Source: Marasmius tenuissimus (Eukaryota > Basidiomycota > Agaricomycetes > Agaricales > Marasmiaceae). Taken from it: a DNA stretch of 64,000 nt. The position numbers were made by a program, and so were the translations under genes. Within the stretch, counting starts at the first letter, position 1. Each line of letters opens with the position of its first letter. Under the pieces are notes generated by a model. The model ran no database searches. It saw only the letters and a list, made by a program, of their open reading frames with translations, and had not been told where the DNA came from. Of the stretch, positions 25,315 to 37,315 are shown in pieces. The stretch lies in the NCBI GenBank assembly GCA_029532415.1, contig JAQOTA010000052.1:682001-746000 (forward strand), given 5' to 3'.

Positions 25315-28300
25315 TTAGTCTACCACCAATAACTGGCGAATCTCTGCTATACACTCAGTAAGGCGTGCATGCACTTCCTTAGAATTCTCTAACAGGGGTT
25401 TTATGTTCTCGGGCGTCATCGCCAGTTTTGCATCAGGTAGAAGCGGCTGTGGAGGCATTGACCGTACCGACCCTGTTTTGGACACGTTCTTCGACCTGGA
25501 GGGGGGTCGAGAGGACCCTGCAGTACTTGGACTTGGTGCTGTCGCCTTGCCGGTCGGCTTTGATTGCGGAGTCCGGTTGTACTCGACCGTCTCCTCCACG
25601 TTTGAAAGTCGATTTGTCCGCGAGGGTACCCCCACAGACGCAGGCGGCAAACCTTCCCACTGTAAGGAAGTCTGCGAATGGGATGCACTGGTTGAACGAT
25701 GTGTCTTCGGTGTCTGCGGTCGACTCGATGGCTGGCTCCCGGGAAGCTGAAGTTCCTGGAGATAGGGTGACCGTCCTCGGATGGTGGGTACTTCACGTGC
25801 TTTGCTACCACCGGCGCCATGACTGAGGTCCGATACGTGATCCCAGTCATCGTCGTCACCAGTGGAGCCACTGTTCTCCTTGAGGTGCCGCTGCTCATGA
25901 AGGTTCTCCATCGAGAGGTCTACCGTGCTGGCGTTCTGAGTCGACGAGGGAGTCGTTTGCTTGTTCTTCCCGCCAATCCGGAATATCGATGCTAGAGAAG
26001 GCCTACGAGGCGATTGCTTTGCAGATAGGGATGCTGAAACGTTGTATGGCGAGGTTGCACGAACCATCTCGGGACCAGAACTTGTCTTGGCTCGTCTACG
26101 TCCGTAGGTGGATGGTTTGCCGTTCCGATGGCTATTAGAACTTTCCAACGACGACTCGGTGCTGAGAGAGCTCATGGACGCAGGAATTGGCGGAGGTTCG
26201 GCTTGACTTCTCTTGAGGGCCCTGAGCATGTCCCTTAATCCACTCATACCAACGAGCTTACTACGCCGTTTCTTCGCTTGAGCGTCACCGTTGGTACTCC
26301 CGCCCTGTGCTGAGCTCTCTTCGGAAGGCAGAGTAACAGTGCTGCTCATAGCTTCACCCCACCTCCAGTCCCGATTCGGAGGCGAAGACTCCTCAGGCGA
26401 GGGTAACTGCTGTGGATCGATGACTTGAGATGTGTCTGGATTGTTGAGCATCTCCCGAAGAAGCAGTAGCTGCCTGTGACTCAAATCATGCCGTCCCGTG
26501 GATGCACGCCAACTCATACTGGGAGGACTAGCGATGGGCGGACCAGCACTTTGACTGGATGGCAGTTGACCGGGGACAGGAGTCGGAGGCTTAGACTCTT
26601 CACCCGACAAGGTGATCGCCCGTTCCCTGTTCTTCAAGCTCTTCCCATCAGCACCAAACGTGGTAGCCATTGTTGGAACGGAAACGCTCGTCGAAGGAGC
26701 AGATCCACCAGTGGAACCCGTCCCGAGTTCGATGAGGAGCTCGGCACACTCCCAGGCAATCTTGTACCTTGAGTTGATAGTATAGAATGCTGCAGCAAGT
26801 TGCTTGTAGGCTTGCTGGGGTGGTGGCTGACTTGACGGCTGACCTGCTCCATTGGGGCGAGTGCGAGAACGGGGACGAGGTAGGCCGAAGAAATTCGGGG
26901 ATGTCGAACGGGACGAAGCCTGCTGGGCATACGCGTCCAAAACGCCTTGAACTTCAAGTACGAGAGAATTGTATGACACTTGGAGTTCTTTCAATTCTAC
27001 GATCGAGGTAAAAACCAGGGTCAGTAATTCGCGTTTCAGGAAGATGACAGCTCGGACTCACGTTCGACATTGGACGCGAATTCCCTGACCATGCCTAGAT
27101 CTCTTCGAAGCCCAACCTGTGCTTGGCTGATCCTAGCCGGTATCTTGAGATCGCCGAGGGAGTTCCGTCTCGGTACGTTGCTGTCCCGTAGGATAGCGCT
27201 ACCGACTATGGCGGGTGCGACAGTAGACCTTCCCAATGATGCGGCCTGCGGTGACGCCGGAGGTTTGTTTGAAAGGACTAATGAAGGGGAGCTTGTTGAC
27301 GGGGCGTTCGATTGAAGTAGGATATCTAAATTGTTGGGGGATGGCGGGCGAGGAATCTTCCCAATGGAGCTCTCGGTAACAGTCCGGGGAGGGGAAGGGG
27401 GGTGTAGCTCGATGGGAGGCAGCAAGCCTGACGAGCGTGAAGTCGATCTCGATTCATGAGTAGACTCCGAGTCCACATCCATAGGATCGTCTTCAGAGGG
27501 TTTCCTTTGCGGCAAAAGCGGAGGAAGGGCTGGAGGACCTTTGCCTGCCTCCTGTACCCCTGCTAGGGAAACACCACTCTTGTTCCGCTTGTGTTTCCCC
27601 ACTAAACTGATTCTCCTTACACTGCCCATGAAGCTCCGGTCTCCCTCGTTCCCCTCAGCGGGATCTCTAGACTTGGACCGCGAAAAGGACTTATGCCTAG
27701 AGCGCATCGGTTCTTTCTCGGTCAAATCATCTGAACTACTCTCAAAACTCTTTCCAGCCCTCCCAAGACCAAGACCACCGTATGATGGGTTGCGACTGCC
27801 GGCCTTTGGACGCGTCTCGACTTGTTTCTTCCGCTTGGAAGGGGTTCTCCCAAGAGCCACGTCCGATTCGAGTCCAAGCTCCTGTTCGAGGTCCGAAGGT
27901 AACTCCCCTGCCGCATGCATGACACTATTGTCATTCAACGGGCCCTTGTTCCGTCTGAGAGGCATGAAACCGCTGCTCTTCCTCTTGACCAGTTTCGCGC
28001 TGTCAAGATTTGCATCCGAGCCGGAATTGGGAACCACCTTGCGAGCCTTAGGGGTGAAGGCCGATTTGCTGTTCATCTCTGAATCTTCTTCACTCTCATC
28101 GAGCGGTGGCGCAGACGAGGACTTTCTCCCCGTCTCAACTGGAGGCCCACCACCACTGGTGACTCGAAAGAACCAGCTACCCGACTTGGAAGGTGATCGT
28201 GAAGTGGAAGCTTCTGGAAAATAGGATAAGCAAAAAGGCGAGACATCGACATCCTAAATATACACACCTGTTTGCGCATCTTCCTGCATCAACTCACTCG

Positions 28301-29609
28301 GGGTTGAACTGGCTCGCTTCTTCCGCACACCCCACTTCTTGACGCTGCCTATGCGGCTCAGAAGGGGCGTTTTAGTAGGCGGTGAAGAACCTGTAATGAT
28401 ACTATTCCTGTTGGCATTGCTGGAGGAGGCTGCGCTATGAGGCTCGACTGAGCTAGGTAGAGAGGGTGATGAGGAACGGGGAGGTGTTTGGGGTGTCACA
28501 GGACGAGCATCACGATCCAGTCGTAGCCCGATACTTTCTGTACTCGCGTTGATAGATGGCGGGAGGGGGTGCCGGCTCAAGTCACTCGCGGAAGGATCCG
28601 GTCGACTCTTCTTCCGAAGCCTTCGTCGTTCCCTTTCCTTGTGAATGGGTGGACTGGGAGGGAGATTGGCAAAGCCAGAACCAGACTGACGGGATGGCGT
28701 GGGCCTAAGATGAGTTGTCGAGTTGTTATGGTAATAGGAGTACGCGACAGAATCCCTCCCGGAGTTAACAGAGGGTGCAGAGAAAACAGAAGTGGTCGGA
28801 GAACGAGGGAAATGGAGGCCTGTGGATGAGATGTCGGAGGTGAGAAGGGAAATCGGAATGGGAGGAACTGGAGGAGGAGGTGTCGTGTTGTTGTTGCTGG
28901 AGGTCGTCAGTCGAGGAAGACCATTGCGTCTCGAGCGAGCTGTTACTGTACGGTCTTCGTCTTTGTCCTGGAAATTGAAATCCATATCGTCGTCGTCTTC
29001 GTCGTCATGCATGTTGTCGTCGCTCGCAGTAATATGTTCGTTTATGTTCGTGAACGGTCTGGATTTGGGGGGTGTAGTGGGAGAAGCAAGGTCGAATTCG
29101 TCATCCCAACTTTCTGGCTCAAAATGGGAACGTGAAGGCGAGCTGGGATCCCTTCGGCGGTTCTTGGTGTTGATTGGAATTCTGGGAGACTTGCGCGCTG
29201 GCGAATCACCTCTGTCTTCAAAATCATCATCCCAATTCTCCGTCGAATTCGAAAAGAGCCGTTTTGTGGGTGTCGAAGGACCCGCTTCAGCCCAATTGGA
29301 GAGATGTATATTTTCTTTTTCTTGTTGAATCTGTGTTGCAGTTATTATGTCTGAGGGCCGTGAATCATGAGGAGGAGCAACGTCTGCATCCCTATCCCAG
29401 TCCTCCGTGAAAACAGAGCTTGTTGTTGACACTCTGGGCGGATGCGACGGTAGAGGGACACGCTTGTCGTTATTCGGGCTGGCATGAAATTCAAAATCTT
29501 CGTCCCAATTCTCCGAAGGAGCTGACGAGCGAGAAAATTTAAGAAACAGAGAGAGAGAAACTCAGAAACGCGTGTTACCTGTATGTTGAACGTCGAGTAA
29601 TGCCGACAT
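25315..29609 (-). CDS. byr4: Byr4/Bfa1-like component of a septation/mitotic-exit GAP
   Basis: Exons 29609-29579, 29521-28268, 28213-27062 and 26996-25315 sum to 4119 bases, 1372 residues. The N-terminal part carries several W-D-x-D-F/A type motifs: SENWDEDFEFH, TEDWDRDADV, TENWDDDFEDR and PESWDDEFDL, the hallmark of Byr4. The middle is Ser/Pro/Arg-rich and probably disordered (SRIGSVKKWGVRKKR). Near residue 810 is a conserved-looking helix-rich stretch (GLRRDLGMVREFASNVE, LKELQVSYNSLVLEVQGVLDA, YKIAWECAELLIELG). In fission yeast Byr4 with Cdc16 forms the GAP for the Spg1 GTPase and restrains septation. At twice the yeast length, the assignment rests on the WDxDF motifs and this helical block, so other SIN/MEN proteins with such motifs are alternatives. 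Confidence 0.75.
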
Positions 29610-30070
29610 GAGAGGGAAAGAGCATAGAGGAACGTTGGAGGAACGTGAGGAGGTCGTTGAGGATGGAGGTAAAAATACAAACTCAAAACAGATCCAAGCG
29701 CCCCTGGTCGCCTTGTTCTCCCGTGCGTCTCAGATGGATACAAGCGGCAGTCTCATTTCAAACTGATCCATGCTCAACAACAGAATAATGCACCCAAGAA
29801 CAACGATAATTGTAGTATTTTAGAATAGCAGAATGCAATACAGACAGTATTCTAGCATCGAGGTCATTTCGCAGTTCGGTTGGCGCTGCCCTGCAGTACA
29901 CGCGGTGGACTAATAAGGCAAGTGCTTGCAGTGTGCATGAGGTAATAAATAGGCCCTTCAAAAACTTCATTACATTACACTGCACCACCCACTCACCGCT
30001 GATACAGCTCCCTCTTTCTCTACCTTCACCATCTGTATATTTATCTACTCATTCTCTACTACTTCTCATA
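29610..30070. promoter_or_regulatory. Divergent promoter region BYR4 / PRPP synthetase
   Basis: 461 bases between divergent starts. The 100 bases before the PRPP synthetase ATG are pyrimidine-rich (ctccctctttctctacc), usual for fungal 5' UTRs. No TATA box or specific operator was recognised. Confidence 0.45.
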
Positions 30071-31383
30071 ATGCTCAGCGGGGGCGGGATCAAGATCTTC
30101 ACTGGTTTGTCCTGTTCCTCTCTCTCTTGTGCAATCCTCGATGACCGTTCTTCTGCAGGGACCAGTCACCCAGAACTCGCTGAAATCATCGCTCGCCGGT
30201 ACTGCCAGCCAACTGTGAACTCGATCCCTGTTCTAATCATCTTCCTAGTGTTGGTCTTCCTCTATCGAACGCCGAGATAACAAAGAGCGGGATCGGAGAG
30301 ACCAGCGTCCGCATTGTGGAATCTGTGCGAGAAGACGACGTCTACATCATCAACACTGGCTGTGGTTCCATCAACACCGCGCTCATGGAACTCTGCATTA
30401 TGATTCATGCCTGCAAAATAGCCAGTGCAAAGCGAATCACCGCTGTAATTCCTCTCTTTCCCTACGCACGTCAGGACAAAAAGGACAAGAGTAGGGCCCC
30501 AATCACGGCAAAATTAGTCGCAAATATGATACAGAAGGCTGGCTGTGACCATGTTATCGTGAGATTCCTCTGGCTTCTCACAGTCTCTACGCCACTTACC
30601 CGTGTTCAACGCATGCACAGACTATGGATCTTCATGCATCACAGATTCAGGGTTTCTTTGACGTGCCCGTTGACAAGTGAGTTCCATTCACTGAGATCAT
30701 CCACTAGCGAGGTACTGAGGCGTGTTGCAGTGTAAGCTTCTTCTTCCTCAAGGGCGATCTATCAATGTTCACACTGTGTTTCCCAAAAGCTCTACGCAGA
30801 ACCTTCTGTGATCCTATACATTCGCACGCACTTCAACCTCGAAGACGTAGTGATCGTATCCCCGGATGCAGGAGGCGCTAAACGGTGAGCGCACATACCA
30901 TCATTTCTCCTGTTTCTTACTTCTGATACCGGCTTTATTCTCGAAAAAAAATACAGAGCCACTTCCATGGCCGATAGGTTAGGGGTAGATTTCGCATTGT
31001 TCCACAAGGAGCGAAAGAAGGCCAACGAAGTCTCGCGAATGGTACTGGTAGGACATGTCAAAGACAAGACTGCCATTCTGGTCGACGACATGGCGGATAC
31101 CTGCGGCACACTATGTCTCGCGGCGAAACACCTCTCCGAGGCGGGCGTCAACAAGGTATACGCCATCGTGACACACGGGATTCTCAGCGGCAATGCGCTG
31201 AAGACGGTGGAAGAGAGCGCTCTGGAGAAGCTGATTGTGACGAACACCTTGCCGCAAGATGCTAACCAGGCAGCATGTCGAAAGATTGAAGTGATTGATG
31301 TTGGTGTTGTTTTGGGAGAGGTGATTAGACGATCCCATTATGGAGAGAGCGTTTCCAAGCTTTTCCACGAGGTTCCCTATTGA
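30071..31383 (+). CDS. PRS: Ribose-phosphate pyrophosphokinase (PRPP synthetase)
   Basis: Exons 30071-30104, 30159-30198, 30249-30558, 30621-30676, 30731 (one base), 30790-30884 and 30957-31383 sum to 963 bases, 320 residues, the normal length for the family. Signatures: [53 protein letters not shown] (flexible loop), [35 protein letters not shown], the PRPP loop [15 protein letters not shown], and [18 protein letters not shown]. The enzyme makes PRPP from ribose-5-phosphate and ATP for purine, pyrimidine, His, Trp and NAD synthesis. Restoring the invariant VDNLYAEPS requires a single T at 30731 flanked by two normal-sized introns (30677-30730 and 30732-30789). Confidence 0.94.
30731..30731 (+). 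other. PRS: Apparent one-nucleotide exon of the PRPP synthetase gene
   Basis: The upstream exon ends GTT GAC AA, then gtgagt..gttgcag (54 nt), a single T, then gtaagc..ccaaaag (58 nt), then CTC TAC GCA. Joining AA-T-CTC gives Asn-Leu-Tyr as expected for the family. A single intron between the outer sites shifts the frame. Confidence 0.7.
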
Positions 31384-31960
31384 GAAGGTTAATTCAGGGA
31401 AGAGGGAAGCGCAGAGGGCTGATTCGGACGTTCGACGGGTTTGCATGCTTTCTGTCTCGCGTGTGTGGGGAGATTTCTGACACACGGATCCAGTGGCAAT
31501 CGGAAACAGAGATCCGCTCGGTCGATTGACGTGTTGTTTTAGGCATGATACGGATGTTGCGGAGATGATGTCGAAAAAAGCAGCAGCTGGCTGCAACACT
31601 ACTGTACGATAGCAGATGATAGAATGCACCCTTGAGTGCTGTAGGAGGTGTGGAAGAACATTTTAGAGGAATACGAGTGGACCGAGAACATATATTCATC
31701 CGGTAATTAAACAGCGATACACTGGGAAAATTATCGCGGAATGAACGGAGTTTGAAGTGACTTCTTTTTTCGGTGCACTGGTTAGCCGAGGGAGAAGGAT
31801 GGGCAGCCGGAGTGCGCCTGTGTAACAAATTGTAACACTCTTGAATAAGCTTGAATAGTGTTGTATTCTATGTTCTCTTGACCTCCACTCATCCGTCCCT
31901 CCTTCCTTTTCCGCTCTCCCTCACTCAACACCATTAGTCCTGGGCAATGCGACCAGGGCC
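31384..31960. other. PRPP synthetase 3' region and kinase promoter
   Basis: 577 bases between two rightward genes. The last ~80 bases before the kinase ATG are pyrimidine-rich (ccgtccctccttccttttcc). No coding exon was supported on either strand. Confidence 0.45.
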
Positions 31961-34900
31961 ATGTACAACACTACCAACAATGCCCACCATATTAATCTCC
32001 CAAATCACAACCGTTCCCCGAACCCTCCACCTCCAGCCCAACCCCAGCGTCCGTCACAGCAACCACAGACCACAAAAGAACCAGTCAATGTCGTTGGAAT
32101 TCCCTCAGTGCACATCGAGAACGGTCGTCTCATCGTCGGTTCATCACAGACCAGTCAGTTGTCACCACCCGCTCCATTTTTTCCGCTCTTTCTGACACTT
32201 GCACTTTTTCAGGCTCAAGGCGATCATACACGCTACTCAAAGTGCTCGGAGATGGATCCTTTGGTACTGTCTGGCTCTGCGATTGGCATGGGACCCTACC
32301 CCCCAATACACCTCTTTCACCGATGCAATGTGGAGCTGGAGCGCGGCCAGAGTGGACTGGGAAGAGGCTCGTAGCAGTGAAACGAATGAAGAAGAAATGG
32401 GAGGGTGGATGGGATGAGTGTCAAAAACTCAAGGAACTCGAGGTGTGTCGCCCGTTCTCTTTGCTCGCTGTTCGCTGACTGACTTGACCCTATGCGTGGC
32501 TCCCAACCCTCTGACAGTCGCTCCGTGCAATACCCTTTCATCCAAATATAATACCTCTATACGACTTTTTTCTAATGCCCGCGACCAAGGAGCTCTATTT
32601 TGTCTTCGAATCCATGGAAGGGAATCTCTATCATCTTATCAAGGCGCGGAAAGGTCGACCATTCACCGGAGGTTTGGTAGCCTCCATATTCCACCAGATA
32701 ACCTGTGGACTGGACCACATTCACTCTTACGGTTACTTTCACCGTGATATGAAGCCAGAAAACGTGCTCGTCACTACCACCGGACTCTTCGACTACACAT
32801 CAATCTCGCCTGCTGCGCCGCCAAACGCACCATTGGAGAAGGACGTGGTAGCAATCATCAAGCTCGCGGATTTTGGCTTGGCTCGAGAAATCAAAAGCAA
32901 ACCGCCGTATACTCAATATGTGTCTACGAGGTGGTATCGCGCACCCGAGGTCCTATTATTCAGTAACCACTATTCCAGCCCTGTCGACATGTGGGCGCTC
33001 GGAACTATCATGGCAGAGGTCGTCAACCTACGGCCACTGTTTCCAGGCTCCGACCAACTTGATCAAGTCGCCCGTATATGTGAAATTCTTGGAGACCCTA
33101 GTAACGAGTATGGGCTGGATAGGTCAAAGGCTCCCATTGGCGGTGGACCCTGGCGTAAGGGAATCGAAATGGCACAAGCACAAGGTTTTGAATTCCGTAG
33201 AGTAAGCTTTCACGTTGTCCCCGTTGCTTCGTTCGCCTCTCTTTCTTACTTATTATTCGCTTAACAGATGCCACCTCGAGATATCCACGAACTGTTTGAT
33301 CGATCGGTACCATTGGCATTGGTACATTGCATTCGAGATCTGCTGAAATATGATCCCGACGCGCGGTTGACCAGCACTCAATGTCTACACCACCCGTACT
33401 TGGTTGAATCATTACCCCGAAACAATATCCCCTTACCCTCAGGTGTTCGCATCTCCACCTCCCTACCTTACGTCTCGACTACTAACCGAAACAACGTCCT
33501 ACACTCACCTTCGACCACCCTTGGCTCCCTATCACCCCGCTCTGTTCCCCCGTCACATTCACACCACTCCCCAATACCGAACGCTGCATCTACCCACCGC
33601 ACCGCTTTCTACCCCTCCGAACACTCCCCTACCCCTTCATATCCCCAGTCCAGTCCAAACCAGTCATGGAGCAACGGCCATGTCCCCAATGGCAACGGCG
33701 ACTACCCAATGGGCAACGCAGAGGACGAATACACGAACGGCCAACCCATGGACATCTACCCCAATCGGCCCCAGCACTCCGATCCCGATCCTACACTCGT
33801 GGATCCGTCCGAATCGAATCATTCCCACAGTCAAAAACAAGGGAAACTTTCTGGGTTCAGCTTCAGCAAAAAACACTTCAAGATGGGTGGACTGTTCGGT
33901 GGGGACAAATCGCATCATCACGAGTTGCCTCCATTGCATGAAGTTCCGGCTGCGTCGACTTCAACGCATTCATTAAAGCGTACGCAATCAGCTGGATCCG
34001 ATGCGCACTCTGCGAAGGGTGAATTGGCATCTCCCGTGCGAGACGACGCTAAACGGAATAAGAAGGAAGCAGAGCGAATGCATCGTGAGGCTGAGAAGCA
34101 GCGGCGTGCCCTTGCCGAGAAGATGCAACGTGAACAAGCTCGTGCGGTTATCCAGAAGCGTAACATGATGCAGCAAAAGGCAAACACCAAGGTCAACATC
34201 GAATGGGATCAGCCGCGTTTGGAGTTTGCAGATTCTGCCACTTCGAATGGCAAAGGGAAGCAGCCTGCAGCGGCAGGACCGGTCCGGCATAGGAACCCTG
34301 ATCCTGGATCAGGCGGTTCGACTGTGAATGCAGCTTCAGGCAGGTTCGCGTCTCATGGGAATGAATCACCCGTGGGGTCCACTGATTGGAGAAGTGGAGA
34401 ACGAATGACCAAAGTGCGCAGAATGGATCATGACGATGACCATTCAATATCGTCTTCAGACGTGCACAGTACGGGCCGAATGTCTTCGTTATCGTTCGCG
34501 ACAATAGACAGCGATCCTGGGCCATCACGGGTGCGGAATAGGCCAAGTCTCTTTGGACTGAATAGGATGACCTCCACGTCTTCTTTACGGACATCGTTCG
34601 ACGATTTTGCGCCGTCTGCACGGTCATCTAATTCATTCTCACTAGATGGACAACTTGCCCACGATTTCCGTACGCAGGCATCCGTAAATCCCGTTCCTTC
34701 GCCGTTGCCAGGAAGCGTCTCGCCACCGCCAATGCAACAGCTTTCCTTATCGCCGCCCATATCTCCTGCACCCCAGTGGATGCAGGTTCCTCAGCGTGCA
34801 GAAACACTTTCATCACGGCGCGGCCAAGTCGCGCCTTCGATAAGTGTTCCACAACTTTCCGTTTCTTCCGTTCGCAGTGCATCCTATAGCCCCTACGAGC

Positions 34901-35220
34901 TTCCAAAGGATGTTTCGGGTGTCAATGGTCGGCCAACAACACACGGTCACTTCAATTCCAACAAACCCGACATCAACCCGATATTCCAAGTGGTGAGTTA
35001 TAAATGGGATGCTGAGGGAGGACTCGAGCCTGACGACATTTCTGGTAAATTCTCTCAGCCACCATTGCCCACCCCTACATCCACCGAAGAAAGCTTCTCC
35101 ACAACATCGTTACCTCCCTTCTCGGAGCTTGAGGCCGTCGCAGGAGGCGGATACGATTATCCTCCCCTCTCACCCATGTCGTTCACTGCGAACACGGAAG
35201 AAATTCCATCATCATCATAG
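31961..35220 (+). CDS. Ime2/MAK-like (RCK family) protein kinase
   Basis: Exons 31961-32153, 32213-32442, 32518-33201 and 33268-35220 sum to 3060 bases, 1019 residues; a possible 66-nt 3n intron (34993-35058, gtgagt..ctctcag) would shorten it. The kinase domain spans roughly residues 67-430: LGDGSFGTVWL (Gly loop), VAVKRMKKK, HPNIIPLYDFF, YFHRDMKPENV (catalytic loop), LADFGLAREI and YTQYVSTRWYRAPE. The T-x-Y activation motif and wording place it with Ime2, Ustilago Crk1 and animal MAK/ICK. There is a ~28-residue insert between beta strands 2 and 3. The long C-terminal tail is Ser/Pro/His-rich with a charged Lys/Glu/Arg helix (about 34030-34190). Family members act in meiotic entry, morphogenesis and stress responses. 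The activation motif is TQY rather than the common TEY/TAY. Confidence 0.88.
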
Positions 35221-35967
35221 CTCGTACTTTACTTACATTCGTTTGACACGCTCATTTCGTTTCTGTTTTCTTTCGTATTTCCGTCTCGTTCGTCTCTTTT
35301 TTGCTCCTCTCTGTCTGACTGCCTCATTTATTCTTATTACTTGCAACCATTTCATGTTCGGTTAAACATCGCTCATTTCGTCTTTCATCGTTCAGTATTT
35401 TTTCTTCTCAGTTATTCGTGCATTATCCCCTCATCACAGCGCTCATGCCTTGTCGGACCCCGGTGGAACACTCAAAGGCTTGCAATGCAATGCATTATCG
35501 TATAGTCCCGGTCATTCCCTCATCCCCTCTTCCGCCGGTCTTGCATCTAATTACCCTGTCGCGCACTCCGAACCGCATACCATACTTTCCTGTTTGCTAG
35601 TCGCACTGAAACCAACTACCCCTCTGCCGCCCTCCGACGTAGGCATCGTAGACAATCATTAATGTATTATTATCACACTGTCTCTTCTCTCTTTTTCTAT
35701 ACTCCCTGGATCTATATAGAACAGATACAAAAGACCAAGACAGCAGCATCACGACTGTGTGAATGTGTGGGAGTAGAAGGAATGGGGGGCGTCGGTACTC
35801 TGACTGTGTTTGTCTTCCTTCGGACTTCATCGTCATCCGGTTGGCCAGGGTGTCCTTGTTTCAACGCCATGTTTTGAAATAGGTCTAACAGTCAAATGTT
35901 CAGCTGTCCAAGTAATTAGATACACGCGTCCCGTCTACCGCTCTTCACCCAAGTCGATCATCAGCGT
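35221..35967. other. Intergenic region between converging kinase and NDUFS6 genes
   Basis: 747 bases, the longest gap in the window, T- and pyrimidine-rich from 35230 to 35420. It should contain both 3' UTRs. No supported coding exon, RNA gene or repeat. Confidence 0.5.
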
Positions 35968-36784
35968 TCAGTGATGGTGGGGGGCTTGTTCGAAGCGGAT
36001 ACCACTGTTCATACAAGCATTCAGTCTATAAATGAATTGGAAGGGGTCGTTTACACGTACCAATAACTGTAATCGATATGAAGCGTAGCGAACAGTGAGT
36101 TTGAGTTTTTCCTGTGTTTCATTTCAACGCAAAGGGGAAGACTGACCCGCATGCCTTTGGTCCAGGCTTGTCCTATAGAGAGAGAGTTATATAAGTGGAC
36201 ATAGACAAGAATGCAAACGCGAAGACGTACCAGGTTGATGTAAACCTTCGGGTGTCCTAACGGACCGTCACCTAGACGAATTCATTCACGGTGTGAGCAA
36301 TGTTTGACACGCAAAGGAAACGAAATGAGACGTCGGGAGAACATGGGAAACGGTCGACGCGAGGATCGGGCACGGAATCATCCGACTTGCAGGCAACCGA
36401 GAATACAGGAGGGTACCAGAAAGAGAAAGAACGAATACGGGACTCACCGCCGTCACAGACCGCCTTCCTCCCATGGATAACCCTAACTGGTTCGTTCGCA
36501 ATCATCTCCATTGCCGACAGAGGATTCGGCTGCAAATCCATGACCGTCTGCTCGAATCTGGGGCCGGAGCCAGCAGCAGGTCGAGGACGCTGGTTGGGTG
36601 ACCACGTTGTAGCATAGTTGGGTGCTTGGGGTGCGACCGCTGTTTTCGTGTTGGGTGAAGTATCGGGAACGCCGACATTGGAAGAGGGAATTTGCGCAGG
36701 TGGTGGAGTACTAGACGAGGTTGATGCTGCTCGCGTGATTGATTTGAGGACGTTGGCCCTCGAGAGAAGGCGGCGACTGAGCAT
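35968..36784 (-). CDS. NDUFS6: NADH:ubiquinone oxidoreductase Fe-S protein 6 (13 kDa) subunit
   Basis: Exons 36784-36448, 36271-36231, 36172-36147, 36066-36061 and 36004-35968 sum to 447 bases, 148 residues. The N-terminus MLSRRLLSRANVLKSITRAA is a mitochondrial presequence; an in-frame ATG at 36856 would add 24 less presequence-like residues, so I prefer 36784. The C-terminal zinc-binding domain reads GHPKVYINLDKPGPKACGYCG and ends IRFEQAPHHH, with the Cys/His ligands of NDUFS6. The protein is a peripheral-arm subunit needed late in complex I assembly. The second cysteine of CGYC comes only from a 6-nt exon (36061-36066). The first intron (36272-36447, 176 nt) is three times the local norm. 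Confidence 0.93.
36061..36066 (-). other. NDUFS6: Six-nucleotide exon of NDUFS6 (Gly/Tyr/Cys codons)
   Basis: On the minus strand the exon is TTATTG, flanked by gtcagt..gattacag (80 nt, 36067-36146) and gtacgt..gaacag (56 nt, 36005-36060). It completes GG-T, gives TAT and starts TG-T, encoding Tyr and the second Cys of CGYCG. Skipping it keeps the frame but yields CGG without the cysteine. Confidence 0.85.
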
Positions 36785-37315
36785 TGTTGTTTGCGTTTGA
36801 AGGAGTGTAATCGCGAGGTCGTTGGGCGGAGGAAAGGTTCGGAGACTCGATGACATAATTAGGACTTACCATTTCCGGACTAATAATTCTCACGAATACT
36901 CTACCGTAGAATGTGGCCTTTTCGTCTCGGACTCGGACACGGTCTGAATCTGTAAGGATTGACTGGGAGGTACAAAGGAAGACGATCCAATCTTGCAAGT
37001 CGCATTATGCTTGTTCTCATGCCTGATCAACGCACACCGAAGACATGAACTTGCTAAAGCTGGCCTAGTGTTAGTAAAGGCAATCGGATGGAAAGATAGC
37101 TTAGTAGTTGAAATGGATCAAGTTCAAACTACAGTATACTTCTGATACTTCGTTTTCTTCGCTGTCGGGCAAGTCCGAGTAAGAGAACCAAAAGAACTGA
37201 GATTGCTAGACTACTTGTACATGAAATATTTGCAGTAATGTTACAACATGCAGAGAAATCATTAATTTACACTTTTTCCACAACTAGATTTTGGTCAAAC
37301 TCTTCGGCATTCCGC
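36785..37315. other. NDUFS6 promoter and HSP104 3' region
   Basis: 531 bases between two leftward genes. No coding exon, RNA gene or distinct element recognised. Confidence 0.45.
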
